This document shows, in pieces, positions 48,401 to 58,833 of a DNA stretch of 64,000 nt. The notes beneath the pieces were generated by a model that worked only from the letters and a program-made list of their open reading frames with translations, had not been told where the DNA came from and made no database searches. Position 1 is the first letter of the stretch. Each line of letters begins with the position of its first letter. This DNA comes from Pyrrhoderma lamaoense (lineage: Eukaryota; Basidiomycota; Agaricomycetes; Hymenochaetales; Hymenochaetaceae): NCBI GenBank assembly GCA_002794735.1, contig NBAZ01000003.1:2294001-2358000 (forward strand), given 5' to 3'. The translations under genes were made by a program, and so were the position numbers.

Positions 48401-50509
48401 CCACACCTGTACACCACACTCCTTCCCTTTACGAAGAATGATTCCTTATTCTCTAAAAACTATGCAAAGTATGCGAATCAAGCTGTGCAAGTAACTTACA
48501 CCGGTAAAAAGCTGCGAACAGCATGTATCAAAGACATTGTTGTCAATAAGACGTCTTCTGTCACTTCCGTCAATTTCTCTCACGATGGTACTCAGATTGT
48601 GTCTGGGTCTGATGAACCAGTTGTCTATATTTGGGACACAGCAAGTGGGAAGAGAATCTTTGATTTATCTGGAGGGCACTCAGACTTTGTTTTTTCTGTG
48701 AAATTCTTTCCTGATCAAAAACACATTGCATCGGGAGGAAGGGATGGCACGATCTGCATCTGGAGTGACATAGGCGAGTTGGTCTATGGTCCATTAAAGG
48801 TTGATGCTAGTGGTTCTGTGTTGTCAGTCAACATTTCCCCGGACGGGAAGTACATCGCAACTGGGCTTGGGAATGGGGCAATTGGAATATGGTCAGTTGA
48901 GAGCGGGAATCTAGAAGGCAAGCAGTTGAAGATACATACTAGTCAAGTGAACTCCGTTTCGTTTTCGCATGATGGTCAGTATCTTGTGTCGGGTTCGAAT
49001 GATAACACTGTTATTATATGGAATACTAAGAAAGGAGTGATCTACCAAAGCCCAATGAAAGGGCACACAGACTGGGTCCGTTCTGTCACATTTTCGCCTG
49101 ATAGCAAGATCATCGTTTCGGGTTCTGATGATGGGTCCGTCCGTGTTTGGGATTCATCCAGTGTCAAGGAGATTTGTGTACTTCCAGAAAGTGGTGATGG
49201 CTATGTGTATTCGGTTGCTTATTCTTCTGATGGAAAATATATCTTGGCTGGGTCTGAGGATGGTACAATACGAATGTGGAATGCAGATGATATGTCGGCA
49301 CCTCCAAGACAGTTCAGTGGCCATTCCTGGCCTGTCTCTAGTGTTTCGTTCGCTCCGGATAACAAGCGATTTGCATCTGGATCATTCGATGGGATGATTA
49401 AGATATGGGATGTGACCTGTGGCACTCTCCGCGCTGAATCGACTTGTAGACAAGGGGAGATTTGCCAAGTTGTCATATCACGAAGTGGGAAATATGTTGC
49501 TTCTAGCTCTACTGATAGAACAATTTGTGTTTGGGATGTGGACAGTGGTGAACTTGCCTACGGTCCGTATTCTGGGCGCAATGAGGTGTCTGATATTGCA
49601 CTTTCCCCGAACGACGAGTTCCTTGTATTTGGATCTAATGAGGAAATCGCTGTGTGGAATTTGGACAGTGGGGAGTTTGCAACAATACAAACAAACAAAA
49701 TCGTTAATTCACTGACTTTATCGCCAACAGGAAAGCATATCGCTTTTGTCTCGGAGCACCCCGATTTTTCGATTAGTATATGGGATTTGGACACAGGAAA
49801 ATCGGTCATTGGACCAATTGAAGGCCATGAGAAATACATCCCTACACTCGCATATTCACCAGATGGGACGAGGATCGTGTCCGGATCGTGTGACGAAACT
49901 ATCCGTATCTGGAATGCGGTGAATGGAAAGCAGATTTCTGTTTTGCGGGGTCATCTTCACTGGGTTTCCTCTGTTGCATTCTCTCATAATGGTACCCTCA
50001 TTGTCTCTGGATCAATAGATGAAAAAATACTAGTCTGGAATGCTGAAACTGGCAAGATTGTTTGTGGGCCGATCAAAGGTCATACAGGCTATGTGATGTC
50101 AGTATGCTTCTCTCCTGATGACAGATGGATTATTTCTGGTTCTAAGGACAAAACTGCCCGTATATGGGATTCCTTAAAAGGCTGCCTCTTATTCGGGCCT
50201 TTTATAGGGCATACAGACTTTGTGGAATCTGTCTCCTTCTTTCCTGATGGCAGGCGTTTTGCCTCTGGCTCATATGATAGGACAATCAGAATTTGGACCG
50301 TCGACGATGTGCCCTGGAAACAGGGGGGCAGTAGTAGCTGGGTTGTCGGAAAGGAGGGCGAGTTGCTCATCTGGATGCCTCCTGAAAGTTCTACTTCACT
50401 CATGTCTCCTGATACGCTTGCTATACTAAATCGTTCCTTTATCACAAAACTTGATTTCACATATAATTCTCTTGGTAATGACTGGTTAAGATGTTTTCCT
50501 TCGTTATGA
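45418..50509 (+). CDS. C2-NACHT-WD40 NLR-like protein
   Basis: Fungal NLR-type proteins sense non-self or cell damage and drive heterokaryon incompatibility or cell death. The start at 45418 (MSKYYQLK) is spliced to VVSAEITTQHSKHKFP. The first 140 residues look like a C2 domain (RISIDDVIQRSEIVENTTKPTWNETFPM). A helical region follows, then the NACHT module with Walker A GAAGTGKST (about residue 410), Walker B VLIVLDALDEC and sensor RILISSRP. After an intron near 48268-48317 come 14 WD40 repeats (about 48560-50310), each ending in IW or VW plus D/N/S. They are not near-identical, unlike the fast-evolving HET-E type. Eight exons give about 1,590 residues with no frameshift. No HET, patatin or other known killing domain is seen. 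The C2 call is by motif only; its membrane target is inferred. Confidence 0.87.
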
Positions 50510-51194
50510 ACGTTCACAAATCATCATATTCCTTCTATTTTATTATGAGATAGATCTACTGCACAGTATATGTACTGTTTTAAATTAATGCTTACGATGC
50601 CGTATTCAAAGTACATTGTATATTCTACCTTTGACTCTACATGATTCTTTACCTGTTTTACTGTGAGGTGAGTTTTTGAACTATTTCGGAACATGTACGA
50701 GAAAATAATGATGTCCACTATCTAACGGAAATACTACCGTACTGGATCTAGTGAGAACAACACTGTTTGTGGAACAGAACGGGGAAGACAGCCCATGATA
50801 TTCGCTGGTCACCACATCCGAGCCTAGGAATATCAGTCTTCGACATCCGACTTGTCTTCGTATTCTTAGTGATCACTGAAAAAGCATTATAAGCTTATTG
50901 TTATCAGGAGCCTACCAGTGTACCTGAATAGTATACAATTGAACTAAGTATTTCAAGAAAGGCTGAGAGACCATAGCAGATGCATCGAATGAGTAGCGCG
51001 CCTTATTCTGTTCGTGATACCATATCCTACTAGTCTCCGATGCTTACATCGAACATATCTTTCCATTTAGATTGTTAGATCTTCCCACAAATAATACATT
51101 CAATAAATATTTACTAGTAACAGTGATCACAAACACAGAATACAGAGCAGAAAAAAAACATAAGGAAAGCACGCCGAAGTCTATAAGAATATCA
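50510..51194. other. Convergent intergenic gap
   Basis: The 3' ends of the NLR gene and the Ssr4-like gene face each other across 685 bp. The sequence is AT-rich without supported ORFs. Confidence 0.5.
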
Positions 51195-52743
51195 CTAGAC
51201 CATTAAGCCGTCTTGTGCTGGTCCTAAGCTCTCCATCGAAACATCCCCACCAATTTCCCCACTCTCAGCTCGCTCCCGTTGTAAAGCAGCTTCTTTTTGT
51301 GAATTCACTTTTGCTCGCAACTCTTCATTTTCTCTTTCTAATCTAGCCTATGAAAATTTACATTAAATCACATTCTACGACTGCGGTTACTTCAAGAATA
51401 TAGATACGCACCACCTTCTCCTTTATTTCTCCTATGCTAAAGCATGCATATGGGTTTTTTGGTTCCCTCACCTTCTTCCCTATGTCTCACTGAGCCTTTT
51501 CTGTTCTTGTCCCTATTTTCAATTATCGAACTTACCGAATGCAGCTTGCCAGAAGACCTCGTTCATATAATCATGATTTCTTTTGTAACGGGCCAGAGCC
51601 AATGAGCGTGTAGTTATGTGGTCAAGTTCATCTACAAAACTCTTGAGCAATAGTGTGACAAAGGGGTAATGATCTGTATACCTCCAGAGTCCTCATCATG
51701 CACAGAAGAATGCTACATTAAAGATACAGAATCAATAATCGAATCTTTGAGATCATTTTTAATATCTTACGCCATGACTACCAACCGTTGAAACCCTTTC
51801 TCTTGCCTGTCTTCGCTCGAGTGCTTCCATTTCTCTGTTTTGATGAGCCAGCATAGCAGTCTGATGTTGTATGCTACCACCCATCCCGATCATACCTCCC
51901 ATCGAGGGACCGGGTCCAGTTGTCCTATTTGTGTACACCTTCTTACCAACATTCTCACCTAAGACGTACATTGCGGGTTCGTTGACAGGGCGTAGAGGAT
52001 ATTGTCGAACTGGCTGATTACGGAGAGCAGGGATGATTTCTGAGAATAGTTAAAATGCGGTAAAAGAAATGTAAAGAGACTACACACTTACGAATGCTTG
52101 GTCCAGCAAGGTAATGGACTAGTATAAGTTGAGGATTGCCGCCTTTAACTAGGCGGAACCGTCGCCGGAAGCGGTAAGCTGCAGTGTCTGAAGACTCCGG
52201 AACGTAACCAAATTTGATCTCGCTAACTTCTAGTTCCTGTCAGATACTTAGTCCAAGGGTGTTAGGAAATCTCGAAGACAATAAAGGTTACGAACACGGC
52301 CTTGCCCAGCTGGTATGGTAAAACGCTTTTCTTGTTCTTGATAACGAATGCCGTCATTTGGGAATGTTTGTTGTTGAGGCACCAAGAAAACTATATATAA
52401 GCTGCCATCTGTAGGTCTGTCTATGTATCCCCATTGAAATGGTACGGACATTGCCAACTGGTGGGCTTTGACGAGGTACTGAACTGCAACCTCATAAGAA
52501 ACCTGAGCATGAACACCAAGGTTCTCGGGGTACTTTAGAAAAAGCTCTGACTTTTCTGATTCATGAGTTTAACCATCCAAAGGCAGTGATTGATATGCTT
52601 ACTAGAAGTGAGTTCTGGTTTCCGTTCGCTTGCATGACAGTAACGTCCGTTGTGGATCTTATTTGTGTCCTGTAACAAGCTGGAATATACGTTTGAGGAC
52701 GCGTTAAATCATTGAGCGAACACGTGACCCTTGGCTTTCCCAT
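51195..52743 (-). CDS. Ssr4-like subunit of SWI/SNF and RSC complexes
   Basis: Fission-yeast Ssr4 is a shared subunit of the SWI/SNF and RSC chromatin remodellers. The start at 52743 gives MGKPRVTCSLNDLTRPQTYI. The next exon reads SELFLKYPENLGVHAQVSYE, AVQYLVKAHQLAMSVPFQWG and YIDRPTDGSLYIVFLVPQ, then DGIRYQEQEKRFTIPAGQG. The domain goes on with FGYVPESSDTAAYRFRRRFR and GGNPQLILVHYLAGPS, NQPVRQYPLRPVNEPAMYVL. A Gly/Met/Gln linker follows, then HSSVHDEDSG, a helical segment (ALARYKRNHDYMNEVFWQAAF) and a C-terminal coiled coil (RLERENEELRAKV). The stop is at 51195. About eight exons, around 350 residues. The gene starts 82 bp from the divergent MED12 start. Assignment is by domain order and motifs. 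Confidence 0.75.
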
Positions 52744-52825
52744 TAGCAACTCAGTCTATCTTAGGGGGCACTTTCTTATACTTTTTCGTATGTAACAAAG
52801 TCCCGGAAAGAACACTATATATGCC
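52744..52825. promoter_or_regulatory. 82-bp shared promoter between Ssr4-like gene and MED12
   Basis: The two start codons (52743 minus, 52826 plus) are 82 bp apart with no other gene between. Both 5' UTRs and the core promoters must lie in this stretch or overlap the genes. It contains an AT-rich CACTATATATGCC just before the MED12 ATG. Confidence 0.7.
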
Positions 52826-55800
52826 ATGGCCAACGATGGCCACGGTGCAGACTCGTCTGAAGATCAAGACGTACCTGCGGTTTTTAAACAAGTACCTCCT
52901 GAATGGGTGCCTCAAACATCTAATACAGCCGACTTAGGTCAGTTAAAATCAAGAAATACTAACTATATGATATTTGTTACTTATAATTTAAAAAAAGGAT
53001 ACATCAACTTTTTCCCACCAAACCCATCTAGAGATGAAGAGGCTCTTACGGAAACAATCGTTAAACATGGGTACCAGTCCGTTGTACCGTTTTCTGTAAG
53101 TTTTTGGACATAGGAAAATATCTTAGTTATTCTAATCTAATATCTCTAAAGGCCGAAACATTCACGCAAAAGACGAAACATATGCAGAGTCTCAAGGAAA
53201 CCTCTACGCTTCAACTACTTGAAGACTTCATGAATAAAGTTTTCCAACGGAAAATAGAAAAAGTTTCTCAAATTCCGTTAGTTCTCTACAAACCTTAATA
53301 CTCGGATTTTTGTTGAATGTCTTTAAGGGCTTCTACCTTTCGCATACCTTCGAGAGCAACGCTTAATGATACAAAGAGGAATGCTTGGTTTGCAGATCTT
53401 GCTAATCCAGAAGTTCCTTTGCAGAAACTAGGTAAGAGTATACCTCACGGTGTCAAGGGAATCCTTTTATTGGATCTTCTCTATGCGAATAATGTCCCGA
53501 TACCTCGAGCTGTATGGTTTGTACGGATGGTAGGCAGTAATGAAACAGTATGCTCGTTATTTTTGTCCACTACGATCACTGGTTTAAGAATAAATTTTCT
53601 AGGCTGGCATACGAAACAAGCCAAATTACAACCCCATGCAGTACAGCATGGAATGGGCAAATGTGATGACTGGGTTTCTCAAGAAACAACTCCAGGAAAT
53701 CATATTGCCAAGTATGCCTCGTCCAGGGCTGAATGTAAAGCTGACTTTCAAAGGCGTACTGGGAGATCCTGACTCCAGAGAAAGATGGGTATCAAAGTTC
53801 ATGTATTCGTGAGTTTGGTGTCCTTCTGTTGATGAAAGAAATCACTAACCAATTCTTGTAGTTTGGACCTTCTACGTGTGTTTTATAATGAATTCATGGT
53901 TGATCACGCTGTCATGTTCTCGTGGATCGTTGCTTTTATGAATAATTGCAATCTTGCGCAAGCTGGATTTATTGCCCGATTAGCCGATGAATACCTTCTA
54001 GGAATGGTGACCTGTCGCGCATTATTACAACCTTTCACAGTAGCTTGTTTGACAAAGCTGCAGGAGGTAGGTCAGAGTTTGTTTTGGAACTGAAACCATA
54101 TGCTTAAGCTCGTTCTAGGTTTTGAACAGTCCTGTCAGGGAAAACCTGGATTATCTTCGACTGCAGATCGAGCTGCTTCTATGTGTAAGCTTATGCTTCT
54201 TTTTCTGTTAAAAATGAACCAGATTGACCATAATGAAGAGAATGTACCTTGCAGCTCCGTCCACATTTGTCAGCCCCTCATTATGGAGACTACACTCAGA
54301 GTCTTTGCGTTCAATTCTTCTGAATTCTGATATCATAAATGGAAAAACAGATGAATGGAAGAAGGATATGAACTCCTTCAGTCTATCAATACGAGAGTCT
54401 TTGGCAGATATTGAAAAACGCAATCAAGCACTTCTTTTCAGGACAAATATTCAGCCAACGAAAGGATACTTACGACTCATGGTTTCGGATGTCAAGGTTT
54501 GTATTAAATCTGGAAAAAAAGTGTACAATCTTAAGCTTTTACACCAGTTGCTAAACTCAATAGTCAGCACTACCGATCTTAAGGATATTCATTTCTTTGA
54601 TCCTCATCAGGAGGTTGATTCTCCTCAGTTTTCCCGAAAGCTCTCACTTCTTCTTTCGTGGAGTGTTTGCTATCTGCAATATGGTGATCATCGTCCATAT
54701 GCCGCTGCCTCATTACTTGGCCAATGGCGAGATAAAGCAGAAGAGCGGGCAAGTAGACGAGATTTTGCATCTCCAAACGAAATAATCCAAGATGAAATAT
54801 TTGAGTGGCTTGATACGAATGAAAAGGCTCGGGATTCACGAAATACGATAATGATCTCTATTCTTTTCGGCGAACTGATACAAAAAGGATTGTTCTCCTA
54901 TGATAAATATATTCAAAGAATCATAGCTCGGGGGAAACTGGTCTTTCATTTTCTGAGGTGAAATAATCTCCCTCTCTAGGTTTTTTTGGAAGCCGTTAAC
55001 ATATATGCGCAGGAGCCTGGATCACCGCATAGATCATTTCTCCGCTCTACACCATTGTATAAGTTTGACCCTTCTCTCCTCAATCAACGAAGGATAATCC
55101 TTTATGGTGTAAGGTCACGCACCACTCCTGAAGAAGATATTGAAATAGAACTAAAATCTGAGTTGCAAGAGCTTCTTCCAGAAGTATTCAAGGGTACAGT
55201 CTTTCTTTCGTATCTGGCTCGTATAAAGCGTCCACTAAAGGACAACATAAGGTGAAACTGTCATTCCTATGCCTAAGACGTCTCTTCCCCGGGCTTCATT
55301 TATGAGAAACACGGCCCGATTTGAGCAAATCCGGGTTGTTAGGCAATGGCTTATGCCTTCCGTTCGTAAATTTATTTTCAGGTATGTGACTGTTTAGTAT
55401 CACCCTAGTTGATATTATAAAGCGCACAGTAGTACTTCTACAGATACCCTGGAGGGTTCTCGATCTTTATTACGGACATATACCGTTGTTATTGAGTGTC
55501 TTGATGCTATGCGATGCTATAGAACTGGCCTTGAGGTACTTTGGATTTCTTTGTCGTACTCCACAACCTCACCATAATTGACATTACAACTAGTTTACAC
55601 TGGATCTGCTACGGCAAACGGATTCTTTGGATGTTCTCTTAGCTATCGTCGACAATCTCAAGCGCGGGCTGTGTTTGTGGGTTTGCATGGACATGATACC
55701 TATTGTTATGTCTGGACTTCTTAATGCTCATCATTTATGGAAGTCCCGGGGAATATATATTCGATGTCTCATAAACCTCATTCTAGAAATTGACAACCGG

Positions 55801-58529
55801 AGACACTTGGACGCTGCTTCAAGGCAACAGATAATCGAGGACATTCGAAGCTTTGCTAGAGTATGTCATATTCTGTTCCTTAAATATCACCTAGACTCAC
55901 ATCAACAAATAAAATCCTTAAGAAACTAGGCCCTTGTGGAGAACAAGCTACTCAACTACCGAACATAATAGACGATGTCTTCTCATTGATTCAGGATACA
56001 GACACTGACGCACCCTCAAAGCTTGCAAATTCTCTTTGGTATAAATATAAGTCCTGCCAGGAATGGGCTTATGGTGTATGGCAAAGTGTAATTCTTTGTC
56101 TTCGTCGTGCAAATACTGCAGTTACTGATCCTGAGAGACGGCATGCATGTGCTCTTCGTTATGCAAAACTTCTTCTCCATGTCGACCTACATTTTGCCGA
56201 GGGTATTGACAGTCAAGTGATGATCTGGTTCAAGAGAAATGGATTAGGCGAAATTAGTCACTTCCTAACTCAAGCTTGGGATATGGGAAGTGTCTTCATA
56301 CTGTATCTTGTTGTTCATGGGGCAGTAAGAATTACGACAGTCTTGGAAGGTATCATCTATCCAACCTGGAAAGCGGTTCTGTCTATAAGCAACATAGTTG
56401 AACTTGAAGTTAATATGGGTCTTTTCCAAGTCACTAACTCTCTTTTCCGAACACTTCTTATCAACTATTTGCCTGATGTTGAACAAACGTGCCCCCCTTC
56501 GGATATACTAGAAATGCAGAGGCTAAGAGCGAACAGAAAAGAAGTGTACAGCGATCTCAACTTTAGGCATCTCGTAAGAAATGTTTCGTCTCTAGTATAT
56601 ATCGAGCACAGTGGTCATGTTGTTGGCGATTTTCGAGCCCAATTGGAAGATCTCAGAAAATCTCTTTGCTCAAAATCGGACTTTCGTCTTGCTGCGTCGA
56701 GAAATGTTGACATCGTCGTTCAGGCTTTTGCAAGTCCTAGAGGAGGAGGGATTAAAGAGGGGATGCATGAAACTTTGGTTGCTACCCTGAGACTGATCTT
56801 TAATGACGAAGAAAAGGAGGATCAAGATGAATCACCAACTCTCCTGAGCCCCTGGAAGCTTTCAGCTACTGCGGCGGTTACATCATTTGCATTGCAACAG
56901 ATGGGTCAAAGGCTTGAAAACAACACGACTCATGATCAAGCAAGATGTGAACTATCCAAATTAGCAGGGCGTCTAATGCACAGTGCAATAACATCTCAAG
57001 AAGCAGATTTTGTTTCAGAGATGGCGAAGGGTGTCAGCGTGGAGGTAGCAGGGGCGGTACGCATGTTAATGTACCCTGTGCTAAATTATGCTAACACGCT
57101 CCTCTTAGTTCGTAAATGAAGGTTTACAGAGAATTTCCGAGATTCTCGAAAATACGAATGATCAACCACAGGGCATCGTAGAACTACCAGATAAAGCTGG
57201 GCACTTTCTTAACCTCTTAAGCACAATCATGCTGCCATTTAGATCATCTATCTCCCTTCCCAACCTTGCGGAAACCATTCAAGATAGATTTATCAATTGT
57301 CTGATAAGGAAGCTATCCGTGATCGAAACATTGCTCCGGTCTCATTCTCACGATAATAGGGCTTTATGCATCTCTTTAATTAATCCCACACTTTTCCTAG
57401 CTCGGCTACTACAATTTGACCTTGGCTTTCCTGGTGTTTGGACTCAGAACATGAAAAATATAGCGGATAATGTCCTGGAACTCATGCTGCGTCTGACTTT
57501 GCTATACGGGGGTGATTATCTGATTAACCCTGTTGCTTTTACATTGCTACTTGATACTGTCTTCTATATCTTTGATGGTGAGCATACTCCAATATCGAAA
57601 AATCTAGTATAACCACTGATTAATATCTAGAGTTTCCCCCTCATCCGTCAGATTTCTTTCATCATTGTCCTAAACTCGATCCTTCTCTGTTCCCTAAGTA
57701 TATGCTCGTTGAGTATCGAGCACTTGTCGGAACCCTTGGAAAATATGTTACAGCGAGTCCTACCACTTCTGATATAGTATACGCCTTTCGAGATACAGAG
57801 GGTAATCTTCAGCGAGGCCCTGATGTGCAGATGCGACCCTGGGAATGGGCCGACATTATTGGAGATACCTCCAGTCACAAGAAACATCAATGCGATGCGG
57901 ATGGGAGGCCTATTTACGGGACAAAGCTCTCTATACAAAATAATACGAGCATTCCCATGGAGATGTTTGAGGCATCCATGGCGGGAGAAGGAATTCGAAA
58001 CTTAAGCCCATGTTCAGATGATGTTCAGATGAATAATGATGTTTTCCGAAGTATCTTCGAAGAAGATATTGACTCTGAAAGTATGTATGAACGTGACTGG
58101 AGAGAAGGAAGGGTGATAGGAAAGAAAGAGGGAGCTTCAAATGATGAGAACACAATCATCGCGGATACCAATATAGAGCAAATGCAACAAGGAAAAGATA
58201 CGCCCACTTCTCATAGAAGTTCCCCAGGACTTTCAATACAGATAAGCCAAGGGCCGCGCTCCACAGGGACTGGTCCTCCTTCGGCAGCTACTTCGTCTCG
58301 TAGGACACAGAGTCCATCAGTCTCAAGCAAAGGGGATTCAATGGACGGTGGTCATACTCCATCAACAACTAGTAATAATAAAGGAAAACGAAAGGCGTCT
58401 TCGGCTGATTCCGATGAGGTTGGCTCTACTGGTACACCAGATAGTAGCTCAAGGAAAGGAAAGGGGAAAACTACAGCAGGAAGAAGTGGTAAAACTGTGT
58501 TAGGCAGATCTATGAAGAAGAAGAAGTGA
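52826..58529 (+). CDS. MED12: MED12/Srb8 Mediator kinase-module subunit
   Basis: MED12 anchors and activates the CDK8-cyclin C kinase in Mediator. The start at 52826 gives MANDGHGADSSEDQDVPAVF, then GYINFFPPNPSRDEEALTE and KHGYQSVVPFSAETFTQK. The Med12 domain follows: NAWFADLANPEVPLQKLGKS, IPHGVKGILLLDLLYANNVP and PRAVWFVRMVGSNETAGIRN, with MEWANVMTGFLKKQL. Later exons give YSLDLLRVFYNEFMVDHAVM, RSTPLYKFDPSLLNQRR and a long helical body ending in a Ser/Lys-rich tail (GRSMKKKK). About 20 exons, roughly 1,550-1,600 residues. The frame breaks at GGGGG 54930-54934 (RG to ETGLSFSE needs one more G) and near GGCCC 55929-55933. The intron at about 55253 needs the distal acceptor TTGTTAG to give NIRQWLMPSVRKF. 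Identification is firm. Confidence 0.87.
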
Positions 58530-58833
58530 TGCTTCCCCCCGCGCCCCCCTCCTAACTTATGATATAGATATTCTACATGTTTTCTTGTTCTTAAGCTCAT
58601 GTGTTACTTGCTGTATTTCTTGTTGCTCTTACGTTGTATACTTAATCTTGTATCATATATACCACTGGGTAATCAGAAAATAATCTCAAATGCTGTCTAT
58701 TTGCTGACTGGATTGTAAGGTGATTCAAATAGGATGAACATGAGTTTTTGTTACGACACAAATAAGTAAAGAAATGATAATGCATATCCGAGTTTGAAAT
58801 AAGTTATAATTCTTGTGTTAAAATAGAAAACAG
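58530..58833. other. Convergent intergenic gap
   Basis: The 3' ends of MED12 and the LtrA-family gene converge here over about 300 bp of AT-rich sequence. Nothing else seen. Confidence 0.5.

Noticed and set aside
55250..55380. Apparent frameshift in MED12 after KDNI
   Set aside because: The distal acceptor TTGTTAG joins NI to RQWLMPSVRKF in frame, so no base change is needed.
4853..55933. Programmed ribosomal frameshifting as cause of the frame breaks
   Set aside because: The sites share no slippery heptamer or downstream structure, occur in unrelated genes and several times in one gene, and fit missing bases better.
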